Assembly (NCBI GenBank): GCA_036384795.1
Contig: DASVLP010000014.1
Coordinates: 84,493 to 148,492 of the forward strand
Source of the DNA: Andeanibacterium sp036384795
GTDB taxonomy: Bacteria; Pseudomonadota; Alphaproteobacteria; Sphingomonadales; Sphingomonadaceae
DNA length: 64,000 nt
Direction: 5' to 3'
Shown piece after piece: positions 35,752 to 44,507 of this stretch. Every line of letters starts with the position of its first letter. The first letter of the stretch is position 1. A model generated the notes under the pieces. That model was not told the DNA's origin, did not search any database, and worked only from the letters and a program-made list of their open reading frames with translations. A program made the position numbers and the translations under genes.

Positions 35752-36192
35752 GTGAGCGCGATCCCGATGAACGCCGAGTCCCTCGACCGGTTCGTCGCCG
35801 CGCAAGACACGATCTATCCCCGCGCGCTCGCCGAATTGAAGGCGGGGATGAAGCGCAATCATTGGATGTGGTTCGTCTTCCCGCAGCTAGCCGGGCTCGG
35901 CCGGAGCGAAACCTCGCGCTATTACGCGATCGAAGGCGTTCACGAGGCGCAAGCCTATCTTGCCCATCCGCTGCTCGGCACGCGGCTTGCCGAGTGCACC
36001 GACGCGATGCTCGGCTGGACCGGCAAGCGCGGCGCCGAGGCGATCCTTGGACCGGTCGATGCGCTGAAGTTCAAAAGCTCGATGACGTTGTTCGAGGCTG
36101 CCGGCGGCGGCGAGCGATTCGCCCGTGCGCTCGACGGATTCCACGCCGGCGAGCGCGATCCGGCGACGCTGAATCTGCTGAAGCGGCGATGA
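35752..36192 (+). CDS. DUF1810 family protein
   Basis: 146-residue protein of the DUF1810 family (function unknown, about 140 residues). Signature stretches are LDRFVAAQ near the start, MWFVFPQLAGLG and SRYYAI, followed by HPLLGTRL. GTG 35752 or ATG 35767 are possible starts; the family core begins at LDRFVAAQ. It follows the small membrane protein by 16 bases and may be co-transcribed. Confidence 0.88.
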   Translation: MSAIPMNAESLDRFVAAQDTIYPRALAELKAGMKRNHWMWFVFPQLAGLGRSETSRYYAIEGVHEAQAYLAHPLLGTRLAECTDAMLGWTGKRGAEAILGPVDALKFKSSMTLFEAAGGGERFARALDGFHAGERDPATLNLLKRR

Positions 36193-36198
36193 GCGGCA

Positions 36199-37473
36199 TC
36201 ACTTCGCGCTTAGATCGGCTACCGGGTATTCGATTGGCGGATCGCCGCGATGCGCGGCCGCATACGCCTCTGCCGCGCGCAACACCCTGAGCATGTTGCC
36301 GCTCGAAATCTTCTCCAGGTCGGCCTTCGTATAGCCGCGCCGGGCCAGCTCGGCGAACAGCCTGGGCCAGCCGGAGACGTCCTCCATCCCTGCCGGGCCG
36401 CTCGCCATGCCGTCGTAATCGCCGCCGAGGCCGACATGGTCGATCCCGGCGACCGCGCGCAAGTGGTCGATATGGTCCGCCAGCTGCGAGATCGTCGCCT
36501 TGGGCGCGGGATGCGCGGCTTCCCACGTGGCGAGAGCGGCTTTGGCCTCGTCCGGCCGGCCCTCGAACAGCGCCTTCTCCCGCGCCTCTTCGGCCGAACG
36601 ATCGGCGTTCCACTGGCGCAGCTCTTCCGACACGTAGCTCGGGTAGCCGACCGCCATCACGATCCCGCCGTTGTCCTTCAACCGCGCAAGCACTTCGTCC
36701 GGTACGTTGCGGCTGGCGCCGTCAACCGCGCGGGCGCCCGAGTGGCTGAAGATCACCGGTGCGCGCGAGGTGTCGAGCGCATCCATCATCGTGCCTTCGC
36801 TGACGTGCGCCAGGTCGACCAGCATCCCCAACCGGTTCATCTCGCGCACCACGTCGTTTCCGAAATCGGTCAGGCCGCCGTGTGCCGGATCGTCGGTCGC
36901 GCTGTCGGACCACGGGGTGTTCTTGAAATGGGCCAAGGTGAGGTAACGCACCCCCAGCGCATAGAACTGCCGCAGCACGCCCAGGCTCGGGCCGATCGAG
37001 TGCCCGCCCTCGACTCCGATCAGCGACGCGACTTTGCCTGCTTTCATCGCCTGCGCGACCTGGTCTGCGCTGGTCGCGAACTGCATCTCGGCGGGATAAC
37101 GGGCCACCAGCCGCTTGATCGTGTCGATCTGCTCGAGCGTTTCGCGCACCGCCTCGGGTTCGGGCAGGTCGGCCGAGACATAGGCGGACCAGAACTGCGC
37201 GCCGACGTGGCCCTTGCGCATCCGCGCGAGGTCGGTCTGCATCCCGCCCGTGCCGTAAGTGCCCGGTTTCGCATGGGTGGTGTCGCGAAAGTCGAAATCG
37301 GCGAGCACATCCCTGTAGCGATCGCGCAATTGTTCGGCGACGTCGTCATGCCCGTCCCACACCGGCGCTTCCTCGAGCGCCGCCTCAGCGACCTGCTCGG
37401 GAGTCATCGGCGCCGCGGCGGCCGCCGGCGCCGCGAGGCAGGGGATCAGCGCGAGGCAGAGCAGCGTCTTCAT
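36199..37473 (-). CDS. Membrane dipeptidase (M19), exported
   Basis: 424-residue zinc dipeptidase of the renal dipeptidase family. Signal peptide MKTLLCLALIPCLAAPAAAAA with a possible cysteine; it lacks a clear lipobox, so periplasmic. Motifs: DGHDD (usual DGHND) near 40 for zinc, GVEGGHSIG with the bridging glutamate (about 150), HFKNTPWSD, FSHSGARAV (about 240) and GLGGDYDGM (about 350). Would cleave dipeptides, including D-containing ones. ATG 37473 has GGGGGA upstream. The N-to-D change in the first metal motif is conservative. Confidence 0.93.
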   Translation of the reverse strand: MKTLLCLALIPCLAAPAAAAAPMTPEQVAEAALEEAPVWDGHDDVAEQLRDRYRDVLADFDFRDTTHAKPGTYGTGGMQTDLARMRKGHVGAQFWSAYVSADLPEPEAVRETLEQIDTIKRLVARYPAEMQFATSADQVAQAMKAGKVASLIGVEGGHSIGPSLGVLRQFYALGVRYLTLAHFKNTPWSDSATDDPAHGGLTDFGNDVVREMNRLGMLVDLAHVSEGTMMDALDTSRAPVIFSHSGARAVDGASRNVPDEVLARLKDNGGIVMAVGYPSYVSEELRQWNADRSAEEAREKALFEGRPDEAKAALATWEAAHPAPKATISQLADHIDHLRAVAGIDHVGLGGDYDGMASGPAGMEDVSGWPRLFAELARRGYTKADLEKISSGNMLRVLRAAEAYAAAHRGDPPIEYPVADLSAK

Positions 37474-37644
37474 CAAATCCCCCTTCGTCGGCCTTTTCCG
37501 GCGTTAGCGGCAGCAGGCCGGGACGACCATCCCCGGGTGCAACAGGCCGAGGAAAGAAATCGGATGGACAGAAGTGCCTTTGCAGGCGTATTCGTGCTGC
37601 CGCTCAGCCAATAAGGGATGTTGAGCGAAATATAGGAAACGTCC

Positions 37645-37869
37645 ATGAGGAAAACAGCGTTGTTTCTTATGGTCGCTTCGGCCTCGATCGCTCTGGCGGG
37701 TTGCCAGAAGAAAGCGGACGAAACGACGACTACCACGACCGAGACGAGCACGGCTGCGACCGACACGGCGACCCCCGCGGCGACCGATACGGCTGCTCCC
37801 GCGGCAACCGACACCAGCGCTTCGGCGACTCCGTCGGATACCGCCACGCCGGCTGCTCCCGCGACCTAA
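37645..37869 (+). CDS. Small Thr/Ala-rich lipoprotein
   Basis: 74-residue predicted lipoprotein. The signal peptide ends in the lipobox LAGC (C20). The mature part is almost only Thr, Ala, Asp and Pro in imperfect repeats of the type ATDTA/PAATDTA, so it is probably disordered and may coat the membrane or act as a spacer. ATG 37645 has AGGAAA upstream and a strong terminator follows. The repeats could vary in number between strains. Confidence 0.85.
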   Translation: MRKTALFLMVASASIALAGCQKKADETTTTTTETSTAATDTATPAATDTAAPAATDTSASATPSDTATPAAPAT

Positions 37870-37901
37870 GCGTAACGAGTTCAGTTAATCCAAACAGCGA
37901 G

Positions 37902-37930
37902 GGGCGCGCAGGCTTCATGCCTGCGCGCCC
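37902..37930 (+). terminator. Rho-independent terminator
   Basis: Perfect 12-base stem GGGCGCGCAGGC / GCCTGCGCGCCC with a TTCAT loop, followed by GTTTCG. It lies 33 bases after the lipoprotein gene. The minus-strand glyoxalase-like gene ends just beyond at 37958, so the hairpin may serve both. Confidence 0.85.
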
Positions 37931-37957
37931 GTTTCGTAAGCGCGAACCGCACCCGAG

Positions 37958-38320
37958 CTAATCCGCGCCTTCTCCAGGCTGCGGGAAGAACAACTCGTTG
38001 CCGTCCGGATCGCGCACGATCATCAGATCGTAGCCCCACCAACCTTGCTCCACCGGCGCCCCGCGCCGTGCGAACTCCGCGGCCAGCGCGTCGAACGTCG
38101 GCCGGTCCAGGCTCACGAACACGCGGCCGGTGCCTGTCCGCTCGGGTTGCTGGCAGTTGAGCAGCAGGGCGCAACCGTCGCGCGCGACGTTGGCCACAAG
38201 CGCCTGACCGGCTTCCTCGTAGCGCTGGTCCTGCACGAAGCCGAGCTTCTCGACGTAAAACGCGCTCGCCCGGTCGACGTCCGTGACGAAGAATACCGGC
38301 CGCGAAAACCATCCCGACAT
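37958..38320 (-). CDS. Glyoxalase/bleomycin-resistance-fold protein
   Basis: 120-residue vicinal-oxygen-chelate protein. VFFVTDVDRASAFYVEKLGF at the start is the typical first beta-alpha unit, ending in VRDPDGNELFF. It matches small glyoxalase-like proteins that bind a metal with His/Glu/Gln, though its first strand lacks the usual histidine. Function may be antibiotic binding or a small-molecule dioxygenase; not resolvable. ATG 38320 has GGGGAGAG upstream. Confidence 0.88.
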   Translation of the reverse strand: MSGWFSRPVFFVTDVDRASAFYVEKLGFVQDQRYEEAGQALVANVARDGCALLLNCQQPERTGTGRVFVSLDRPTFDALAAEFARRGAPVEQGWWGYDLMIVRDPDGNELFFPQPGEGAD

Positions 38321-38468
38321 GATGCCGCTCTCCCCGAGCCCATCCAAGTTCGCAATTCGCATCCCGTCAAGGACCGTTGGTGTTGCAGACGATATCGATC
38401 TGCTATTGCAGGCACGAAAGCTCCACCGCATAGGGCGCTGCGCCCATTGCCAGGGAAAAGAGGACATC

Positions 38469-39731
38469 ATGGCCACGATCGTCGGCGGCATCGCCACTTC
38501 GCACACCCCCACCATCGCGTTCGCGAAAGACGCGGGCAAGTTCGAGGATCCGGTGTGGAAGCCGATCTTCGAAGGCTACGAGCCGGTGAAGGAGTGGTTC
38601 CGCGAGAAGCAGCCGGACGTGCTGGTCTATATCTACAACGATCACATGACCGCGTTCTTCGAGCATTATTCGCACTTCGCGCTGGGCGTGGGCGAGAAGT
38701 TCGGCCCGGCCGACGAAGGCGGCGGGCCGCGCGACATCCCGGCGATCATGGGCGATCCGAAGTTCGCCCAGCATGTCGCGAAGGCGATGGTCGCCGACGA
38801 GTTCGACCTTTCCTATTTCCAGGGCAAGAACCTCGACCACGGCGCGTTCTCGCCGCTCAGCGTGATGGTCGATTACGACGACGACGGGTGGAAGACCAAA
38901 TTGCTGCCGATCGTGTGCGGGGTGCTGACCGTGCCGCTGCCCTCGGCGCGCCGGTTCTGGAAATTCGGCAAGTCGCTGCGCCGCGCGATCCAGTCATACC
39001 CCGAGGACATCAAGGTCGCGATCGCCGGCACCGGCGGGCTTTCGCACCAGGTCCACGGCGAAGGCTGCGGGTTCAACAACACCGAGTGGGACATGAAGTT
39101 CATGGAGCTGCTCGAGAAGCACCCCGAGACCCTGCTCGACTATCCGATCGCCAAGCTCGCGGAGCTGGGCGGCTGGGAAGGCGCCGAAGTGGTGATGTGG
39201 CTGATGATGCGCGGCGCGCTGTCGGAAGAGGTCGAGGTCACCCACAAGGCCTACTTCCTTCCTTCGATGACCCCGATCGCGACGATGATCCTCGAGGAGA
39301 AGCCCGAGCCCGCGCCGCCCGAGAGCGACGAAGCGCTGCGCGAGCGGATGGAATGGGACTACAAGGGCGCCGAGAAGCTGGCCGGCACCTATCCGTTCAC
39401 CATCGAGCGTTCGGTCAAGGGCTTTCGCATCAACCACTTCCTCCACTCGTTGACCGATCCCGAAGTGCGCCAGGCGTTCCGCGAGGACGAGGAGAAGTGC
39501 CTCGCCCAAGCCGACCTCACCGATGAGGAGCGCGACCTGATCCGCCGCCGCGACTGGATCGGGATGATCCACTACGGGGTGATCTTCTTCATGCTGGAGA
39601 AGCTCGGCGCGGTCACGGGCGTCGGCAACATCCACATTTACGCCGCGTTCAAGGGCATGAGCGTCGACGACTTCCAGAAGACCCGCAACGCCGCGATCAC
39701 CTACGGCGTGGGCGGCAAGGAAGCGAAGTAG
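38469..39731 (+). CDS. Gallate dioxygenase-like fused LigB-LigA extradiol dioxygenase
   Basis: 420-residue class III extradiol dioxygenase that opens protocatechuate/gallate-type rings between C4 and C5. The N-terminal LigB domain (to about 280) has H12 (SHTPTI) and H59 (YNDH), the two iron histidines, with a later TEWDMKFME segment near the glutamate ligand. The C-terminal LigA-like domain (about 310-420; INHFLHSLTDPEVRQAF) is fused in frame. The fused form and length match DesB/GalA gallate dioxygenases rather than two-subunit LigAB. ATG 38469 is preceded by AGAGGA. No other gallate-pathway gene adjoins it. Confidence 0.9.
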   Translation: MATIVGGIATSHTPTIAFAKDAGKFEDPVWKPIFEGYEPVKEWFREKQPDVLVYIYNDHMTAFFEHYSHFALGVGEKFGPADEGGGPRDIPAIMGDPKFAQHVAKAMVADEFDLSYFQGKNLDHGAFSPLSVMVDYDDDGWKTKLLPIVCGVLTVPLPSARRFWKFGKSLRRAIQSYPEDIKVAIAGTGGLSHQVHGEGCGFNNTEWDMKFMELLEKHPETLLDYPIAKLAELGGWEGAEVVMWLMMRGALSEEVEVTHKAYFLPSMTPIATMILEEKPEPAPPESDEALRERMEWDYKGAEKLAGTYPFTIERSVKGFRINHFLHSLTDPEVRQAFREDEEKCLAQADLTDEERDLIRRRDWIGMIHYGVIFFMLEKLGAVTGVGNIHIYAAFKGMSVDDFQKTRNAAITYGVGGKEAK

Positions 39732-39779
39732 CGGCTCAAGCGGCCGAAAGGCCCGACGCGGTTTCCACCCAGGACGGGA

Positions 39780-40259
39780 TCAGGCGACCGTTTCGGCCAG
39801 CTTGATCTCACCTTCGTCCATGCCGTCCCAATAGTGGATGCGGCTGGCCGACACCTCGATCATCACCAGGCCGGGCGTGTCGATGCCTTGCGCAAACCAG
39901 CGGTCGAGCCCTTCTTGCCAGTGCTCGGCAAAAAGCGCCTTGTCGCGCACCAGCTTGGCCCGCCCTTCGACGTGGATGAACATTCCCGGCGCGCCGACAA
40001 GTCCCTTCAGCCCGGCCTTGCCCTGGAAGCTCAAGCCGACGGCAGGTTCGCGCTCGATATCGGCGACGATGGTGTGGTGGTCGCAGGTGAAGAACCAGCT
40101 GGTGCCTTCGTATTCGACCTCGCGGTTGTTGCTCATCGGCCGCGCGGCGATGCCGCCGTTGGCGGCGCGGGTCGCGAGCATGCAGAAATCGATGTCGCGC
40201 ATCGCCTCGGAAATGTCGGGCAGGTTCTTGTCCACGCGGTAAAACTCCTGTTCGTTCAT
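39780..40259 (-). CDS. Pyridoxamine 5'-phosphate oxidase-like FMN stress protein
   Basis: 159-residue split-barrel flavin-binding protein of the general stress protein 26 type. MLATRAANGGIAARPMSN and the SWFFTCDHH strand are characteristic. Likely binds FMN or F420-like cofactors; the reaction is unknown. ATG 40259 fits the family start. A GGAAC-N16-CGCT element lies at 40267-40291, but so close that the transcript would be almost leaderless. Confidence 0.88.
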   Translation of the reverse strand: MNEQEFYRVDKNLPDISEAMRDIDFCMLATRAANGGIAARPMSNNREVEYEGTSWFFTCDHHTIVADIEREPAVGLSFQGKAGLKGLVGAPGMFIHVEGRAKLVRDKALFAEHWQEGLDRWFAQGIDTPGLVMIEVSASRIHYWDGMDEGEIKLAETVA

Positions 40260-40384
40260 CGCGAACAGCGCGGGAATGCCGCTATCGTTCCATCCCCGGC
40301 GACCAACCGGGCTCGGCAAGCGTGAAGCCGGCAAATTCGAACCCGCGACTATGCCTGAGGCGCCCGGCATGGCAAGAACATGCC

Positions 40385-41125
40385 ATGACGATCCGCACCG
40401 GCATTGGCGGCTGGGTTTATCCCGAGTGGCGCAAGGGCACGTTCTATCCCGAAGGGCTGGCCCAGAAGCGCGAGCTCGAGTTCGCCTCGCGCGCGCTCGG
40501 CGCGATCGAGATCAACGGCACTTATCACAGCCTGCAGAAGCCCGAGAGCTTCCGCAAATGGCATGAGGCGACGCCCGAAGGGTTCGTGTTCGCGGTCAAA
40601 GGCTCATCGTACATCACCAACCGCAAGGTGCTGGCGGGCGCCGGGGAGAGCATGGAGAAGTTCTTCGCGCAGGGGCTCGACGAACTGGGCGACCGGCTCG
40701 GCCCGATCCTGTGGCAGATGATGCACACCAAGAAATTCGATGCCGAGGATATCGCCGCGTTTTTCGCGCTGCTGCCGCGCGAACTCAAAGGCCGGCCGCT
40801 GCGCTATGCAATCGAAGCCGGCCACGAAAGCTTCGCCTGCGACGAGTTCCTCGATCTCGCGCGCAAGGCGAACGTCGCGGTGGTCTACCTCGAGCAGGAA
40901 GGCCGCGCCCGCATCAACGAACGCACCGCCGATTTCGCGTATCTGCGCTGCAAGAACACTCGTTCGGACGAACCGGCAGGCTACCCGCCCGCCGAGCTGG
41001 ACCGGCTGGCGAAGCTGTGCCGCACATGGGGCGAGGAAGGCGATGTGTTCGCGTTCATGATCGGCGGCGCCAAGCACCGCGCGCCGGCAGCCGCGATGGC
41101 GCTGGCAGAGCGGGTGGCGGGCTAG
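40385..41125 (+). CDS. DUF72 family protein
   Basis: 246-residue TIM-barrel-like DUF72 protein (YecE type). RTGIGGWVYPEWRKGTFYP at the N terminus, then EINGTYHSL and FVFAVKGSSYITN, are the family's marks. Function unknown, suspected nuclease or sugar-related. ATG 40385 is chosen from the family start. The stop shares CTAG with the stop of the convergent PEBP gene. Confidence 0.92.
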   Translation: MTIRTGIGGWVYPEWRKGTFYPEGLAQKRELEFASRALGAIEINGTYHSLQKPESFRKWHEATPEGFVFAVKGSSYITNRKVLAGAGESMEKFFAQGLDELGDRLGPILWQMMHTKKFDAEDIAAFFALLPRELKGRPLRYAIEAGHESFACDEFLDLARKANVAVVYLEQEGRARINERTADFAYLRCKNTRSDEPAGYPPAELDRLAKLCRTWGEEGDVFAFMIGGAKHRAPAAAMALAERVAG

Positions 41126-41718
41126 TCTTTCCCGTCCCAGTCGATTTCGTCGACGTCGACGTCGCCCCACTCGCCCTCATCGTCGTCGCCGGCGCCGGCG
41201 TATGTCGCGGTCAGCAGGGCGACGCCGATCACGTGGCCTTCCATCTCGTCGAGCAGCGCCTCGCGATCGCTCCCAGGCGAGAGTTCCACCGGGGCGTCGA
41301 GCGCGAACAGCTGGAACACGTAGCTGTGCCGCTCGCCCTCGGTCACCCTCGGCAACAGCCATTCGCTGTTGCGCTGGGCGTTCTTGCCGACCCGCGGGGG
41401 CACTTCGCCTTCGAGCAACTGGCCCTTTTGCGGCGCAAGGCCCCAGACGAGCCAATGGCACGACGGCTCCGCCCCGGCCGCATCCGGGTCCTCGACCACC
41501 AGCGCCAGCTCGACCGCGCCGTCCGGGGGCGCGCTCCATTCGAGCGGGGGCGCGACCGCGTCTTCCTCATCGGCGGTGAAGCTGGGATCGAGGTCCTCGC
41601 CGTCTTCGAATGCCGCCGAGCTCAGCTCGAACCCTTCGACGCCGATCAGATCGGCCGATGCCACGCGGGCTATCGCAAGGCCGCCTCTGCCGGCGCGCGA
41701 TGATGGATTGGTCGGCAT
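41122..41718 (-). CDS. YbhB/YbcL-type PEBP (Raf kinase inhibitor-like) protein
   Basis: 198-residue phosphatidylethanolamine-binding-fold protein. The ligand-pocket motif is seen as PPLEWSAPPDGAVELALVVEDPDA (about 55-80) followed by CHWLVWGL. The acidic C-terminal tail (DDDEGEWGDVDVDE) is unusual for the family, and no signal peptide is visible. Bacterial members have no settled role. ATG 41718 has GAGGGGGA upstream. Confidence 0.9.
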   Translation of the reverse strand: MPTNPSSRAGRGGLAIARVASADLIGVEGFELSSAAFEDGEDLDPSFTADEEDAVAPPLEWSAPPDGAVELALVVEDPDAAGAEPSCHWLVWGLAPQKGQLLEGEVPPRVGKNAQRNSEWLLPRVTEGERHSYVFQLFALDAPVELSPGSDREALLDEMEGHVIGVALLTATYAGAGDDDEGEWGDVDVDEIDWDGKD

Positions 41719-41870
41719 ATTTCCCCCTCGAAACCCGCAGCGTCCAGGATCGATCCCCCTTAGGCAAAGAGGCGCGCCGCACAAGGCCTGCGCGTCGTTA
41801 GCGCCTGTGGATAGCACGAGGCGGCACAACTGCCGCGCCGGTTGGTTCTTGGAGAGGCTGGAAGCTGCCC

Positions 41871-42257
41871 ATGGAGATCCGAATGGACCGAACCGAAGGC
41901 TGGAAGCTCGACCGCGAGGCGCGCGCGCGCCTGCTCGAGCGATTCCCGCCGCGTTACGAGCAAGCCGTGGCCGACCACGTGACGTTCATGCCCGGCCCCG
42001 GCGGTACGCCGATGCCGGAGACGGACCACTGCACGCTGGTGGGTCATGCCGACGACGGCAATGGCGTCGAGGCGATGGTGGTGAAGATCGCCGGCTCCTC
42101 CGATCGGCCCGACGGCAGCACCTACCACATCACCTGGTCGTTGGCGCCAGGCCGCAAAGCGGTCGAGAGCAACGACGTGATCGCGGCGCACGGCTGGCAG
42201 GAGCTGCCCGAGCCGATCGTCGTCCCTGTACGGGCGGACTGGTGGCCGAAGGGATAA
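41871..42257 (+). CDS. Small protein with two H-x-T motifs, 2H-phosphoesterase-like (tentative)
   Basis: 128-residue protein that I cannot place with certainty. It has HVTF (H36-x-T38) and HITW (H86-x-T88), each preceded by a short strand. That is the pattern of 2H phosphoesterases, which cleave 2',3'-cyclic or 2',5' phosphodiesters in RNA. The gap of 50 residues is shorter than in LigT/ThpR, closer to tRNA-ligase cyclic-phosphodiesterase domains. ATG 41871 has GGAAG upstream; ATG 41883 is also possible. No RNA-repair partner is nearby. Confidence 0.6.
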   Translation: MEIRMDRTEGWKLDREARARLLERFPPRYEQAVADHVTFMPGPGGTPMPETDHCTLVGHADDGNGVEAMVVKIAGSSDRPDGSTYHITWSLAPGRKAVESNDVIAAHGWQELPEPIVVPVRADWWPKG

Positions 42258-42458
42258 GCCGCTAGCCTCGACGAACCGCAAACGGGGAGGAGCGATGCGC
42301 AATTCGCGCGTTTGTCTGGCCGACAGCGCCAGGCCCGCGTTATCGAGTTGCGCACGAATCGGGCGACGGCGGCCATTCGGACGCGCATGGAGGGGCGATG
42401 CTGCCGGACATCCTGCGCTGGCCATGGGGCGCAAGCCGCGCGATTGAGGAGACAGCCA

Positions 42459-42974
42459 ATGGCCCTTTCGAACAGACGCCTGGTCACCGGACACGACGCC
42501 GCCGGCAAGTCGGTGGTGATCTCCGACGGTGCACCGCCGCAGCACCACCCGCTCACCGGCGAGGCTGCGGGCGCGGACTTCATCGAGATCTGGAGCACGC
42601 CCGAGGCGGTGCCGATGCTCACTTCGGAGCCCGCAACCGAGCCCAATGAGCGCGCGTTCACGATCATGCCGGCCTCGGGCCACCTGATCCGGCTGATCGA
42701 CATCTATCCGCCGCACATGGGCGGCAGCAGGACGGTGATGCATCGCACCCGCACGCTCGATTACGCGATGGTGATCAGCGGCGAGATCGTGCTGCACTTG
42801 TCCGAGCGCGAAGTGGTGCTCGGCCCCGGCGAGGTGGTGGTCCAGCGCGGCACCGATCATGCGTGGGAGAACCGTTCGGACGGCGTCACCCGGATGGCGT
42901 TCTTCCACATCGCCGGCGAATTCGCGGACGAATTGCGCGCCAAGCTGCCCCAACCGCTCGAGCTGATGGAATGA
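42459..42974 (+). CDS. Cupin-domain protein
   Basis: 171-residue protein with a single C-terminal cupin barrel. The motif region HMGGSRTVMHRTRTLDYAMVISGEI (about 85-109) corresponds to cupin motif 1, and the later DHAWENRSDGVTRMAF to motif 2. Several histidines are present, so metal binding is possible. Members of this group are small-molecule-binding or decarboxylase-like proteins. ATG 42459 is preceded by GAGGAG. The next gene overlaps its stop (ATGA), coupling it to a pyroglutamyl peptidase. Confidence 0.85.
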   Translation: MALSNRRLVTGHDAAGKSVVISDGAPPQHHPLTGEAAGADFIEIWSTPEAVPMLTSEPATEPNERAFTIMPASGHLIRLIDIYPPHMGGSRTVMHRTRTLDYAMVISGEIVLHLSEREVVLGPGEVVVQRGTDHAWENRSDGVTRMAFFHIAGEFADELRAKLPQPLELME

Positions 42975-43573
42975 CCGACAAGCCTCTCGTCGTCGTCACC
43001 GCGTTCGGCGCGTTCCTCGACGTGCGCGACAACCCGGCCGAGCTGGTGCTGCGGACCCTGAAGATCGAAGGTCTCGGCGACGACGTGACCGCGCAGTTCG
43101 AGCTGCTCGACACCGCCTACAGCTCGGTGTCGCGGCGAATCGCCGATCTGCTTGCCCAGCGCCCGGCCGCGCTGGTGATGATCGGCTACAGCCGCCATGC
43201 GGCCACGCTTACCCTAGAGCGGCGTGCCACCAACCGGCGCTCGCTCGAACATCCCGACGAAGCCGGCTTTCTGCCGCATGCTCCGCCCGAACGAGAGGTC
43301 GCGCTCGACAACCGCGGGATCGACTTTGCCAAGCTGGTCGACGCGCTCGCGGCGCGCGGGATCTCCGCCGAGGTGTCCGACGATGCCGGCGACTACGTCT
43401 GCAATCACTGCTATTTCGAGGCGCTCGGCGCGATCATCGGCGTCGGGCTGATGACGCGTGCGGTGTTCGTGCACATTCCGGCGCTCGAAGGCGGCGAGCT
43501 CGGCGCGGGAACCATGCCGCTGGCGCGGATGGTCGAAGCCGTGCGATTGATCGCCCGCGAGCTGGCGCGCTAG
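42971..43573 (+). CDS. Pyroglutamyl-peptidase I-like (C15) protein
   Basis: 200-residue cysteine peptidase of family C15, which removes N-terminal pyroglutamate. VTAFGAF and DNPAEL at the start are the S1/substrate motif, YVCNHCYF (about residue 143) carries the catalytic cysteine, and FVHIP (about 168) the histidine. The region that usually holds the glutamate (RRATNRR) is more basic than in typical Pcp, so specificity may differ. ATGA overlap with the cupin gene; its stop shares CTAG with the convergent frameshifted gene. Confidence 0.8.
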   Translation: MTDKPLVVVTAFGAFLDVRDNPAELVLRTLKIEGLGDDVTAQFELLDTAYSSVSRRIADLLAQRPAALVMIGYSRHAATLTLERRATNRRSLEHPDEAGFLPHAPPEREVALDNRGIDFAKLVDALAARGISAEVSDDAGDYVCNHCYFEALGAIIGVGLMTRAVFVHIPALEGGELGAGTMPLARMVEAVRLIARELAR

Positions 43574-44458
43574 CCGGCGCGCCCCGAAACGCGGTCCAGG
43601 CGGGTCAGCGCCCGATGCGCATACGACCGCAGCTTGTTATCCTGCGGCCATAGCGCCGGCTTGCGCGGCTGCATGCCCCATCGCCGCAGGCGCCGGTTGA
43701 AGCGGCAGGCGTCGGCGTAGTGGAAGCTCCATTCGCTGCGCCAGGTGAGCGACAGCGAGATCGAGACTTCGCCGTGCACTTTGACCCAGTGCGGCGCGAG
43801 GACCGGCACGAAGATCGCTTCGCCCGGGCCGATGTCGACCGGCTCGCCGCGGGCCGCCCATTCGTCCCGCCACGGCAAGTTGCGAGGACCGCCGGCGAAA
43901 TAGGCTTCGAAGAATTCCGGGCTGACGATCTCGGAATCGGCCTGCGGGAACACCGTCATCGTCTTCGAGCCGCGCGACTGGAACAGGATGTTGTATTCGG
44001 GATCGAAGTGCGGCGGCGTCACCGCTTCCGGGCTGGAGATGAAGATGAACCCTTCCAGCCGCATCATCGGCCCGGTCGCACCGCGCACCACCGGCTCGAT
44101 CTCGGCGAGCACCTCGCGCATCAACTGCGCGTAGGCCGGGTCCTGCTCGATGTATTTCAGCAGCACCCACGAGCCATTCTTCGATCCGCTCGATGGTTTC
44201 GGCAACGCTGAGGCCGTTCTGCGGCGTCTCGGCGTTGCTGATCCCCAACTTGAGGCCGACCGCCGCGTTGTGCTCGAGCGTCTCCGGTCGCACTCGCCCG
44301 GCGAGCTGAAGCAACGCGTCGAGCGACAACAACGGATGCCCGGCGAGCCCGTGCGCGAGGCGCTGCGGGCGCACCGGATAGGCGTCGGCGAAGTCGGCGA
44401 GCGCCTGCCTGCCGAACACTTTGCCGCCAAGCATCTCGCCTTGGGCCATGTCGTTCAT
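43570..44458 (-). pseudogene. Frameshifted cupin_8/JmjC-like protein
   Basis: The first ~93 codons (from ATG 44458: MNDMAQGEMLGGKVFG... to SVAETIERIEEW) read in one frame and the rest (SWVLLKYIEQDPAYA ... to the stop at 43570) in another. The switch lies near 44177-44184, where GAAGAATGG needs one fewer or two more bases. Downstream it has the JmjC-like iron motif H-x-D (TPPHFDPEYN) and a distal histidine (APHWVKVH), so an active 2-oxoglutarate/iron hydroxylase-like protein was once, or is still, encoded. Either a real pseudogene or a sequencing error; no slippery heptamer is evident. Confidence 0.75.
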
Positions 44459-44507
44459 CGGCGCAGCTTAGCCAGGACGGCGTAAACGAAGCCCAAACGC
44501 GAACGGT

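Noticed and set aside
42295..42450. Possible ~51-residue ORF after a GGGGAGGAG site
   Set aside because: Good ribosome site but Arg-rich, low-information sequence with no relatives I recognise; it ends just before the cupin gene and is more likely leader DNA.
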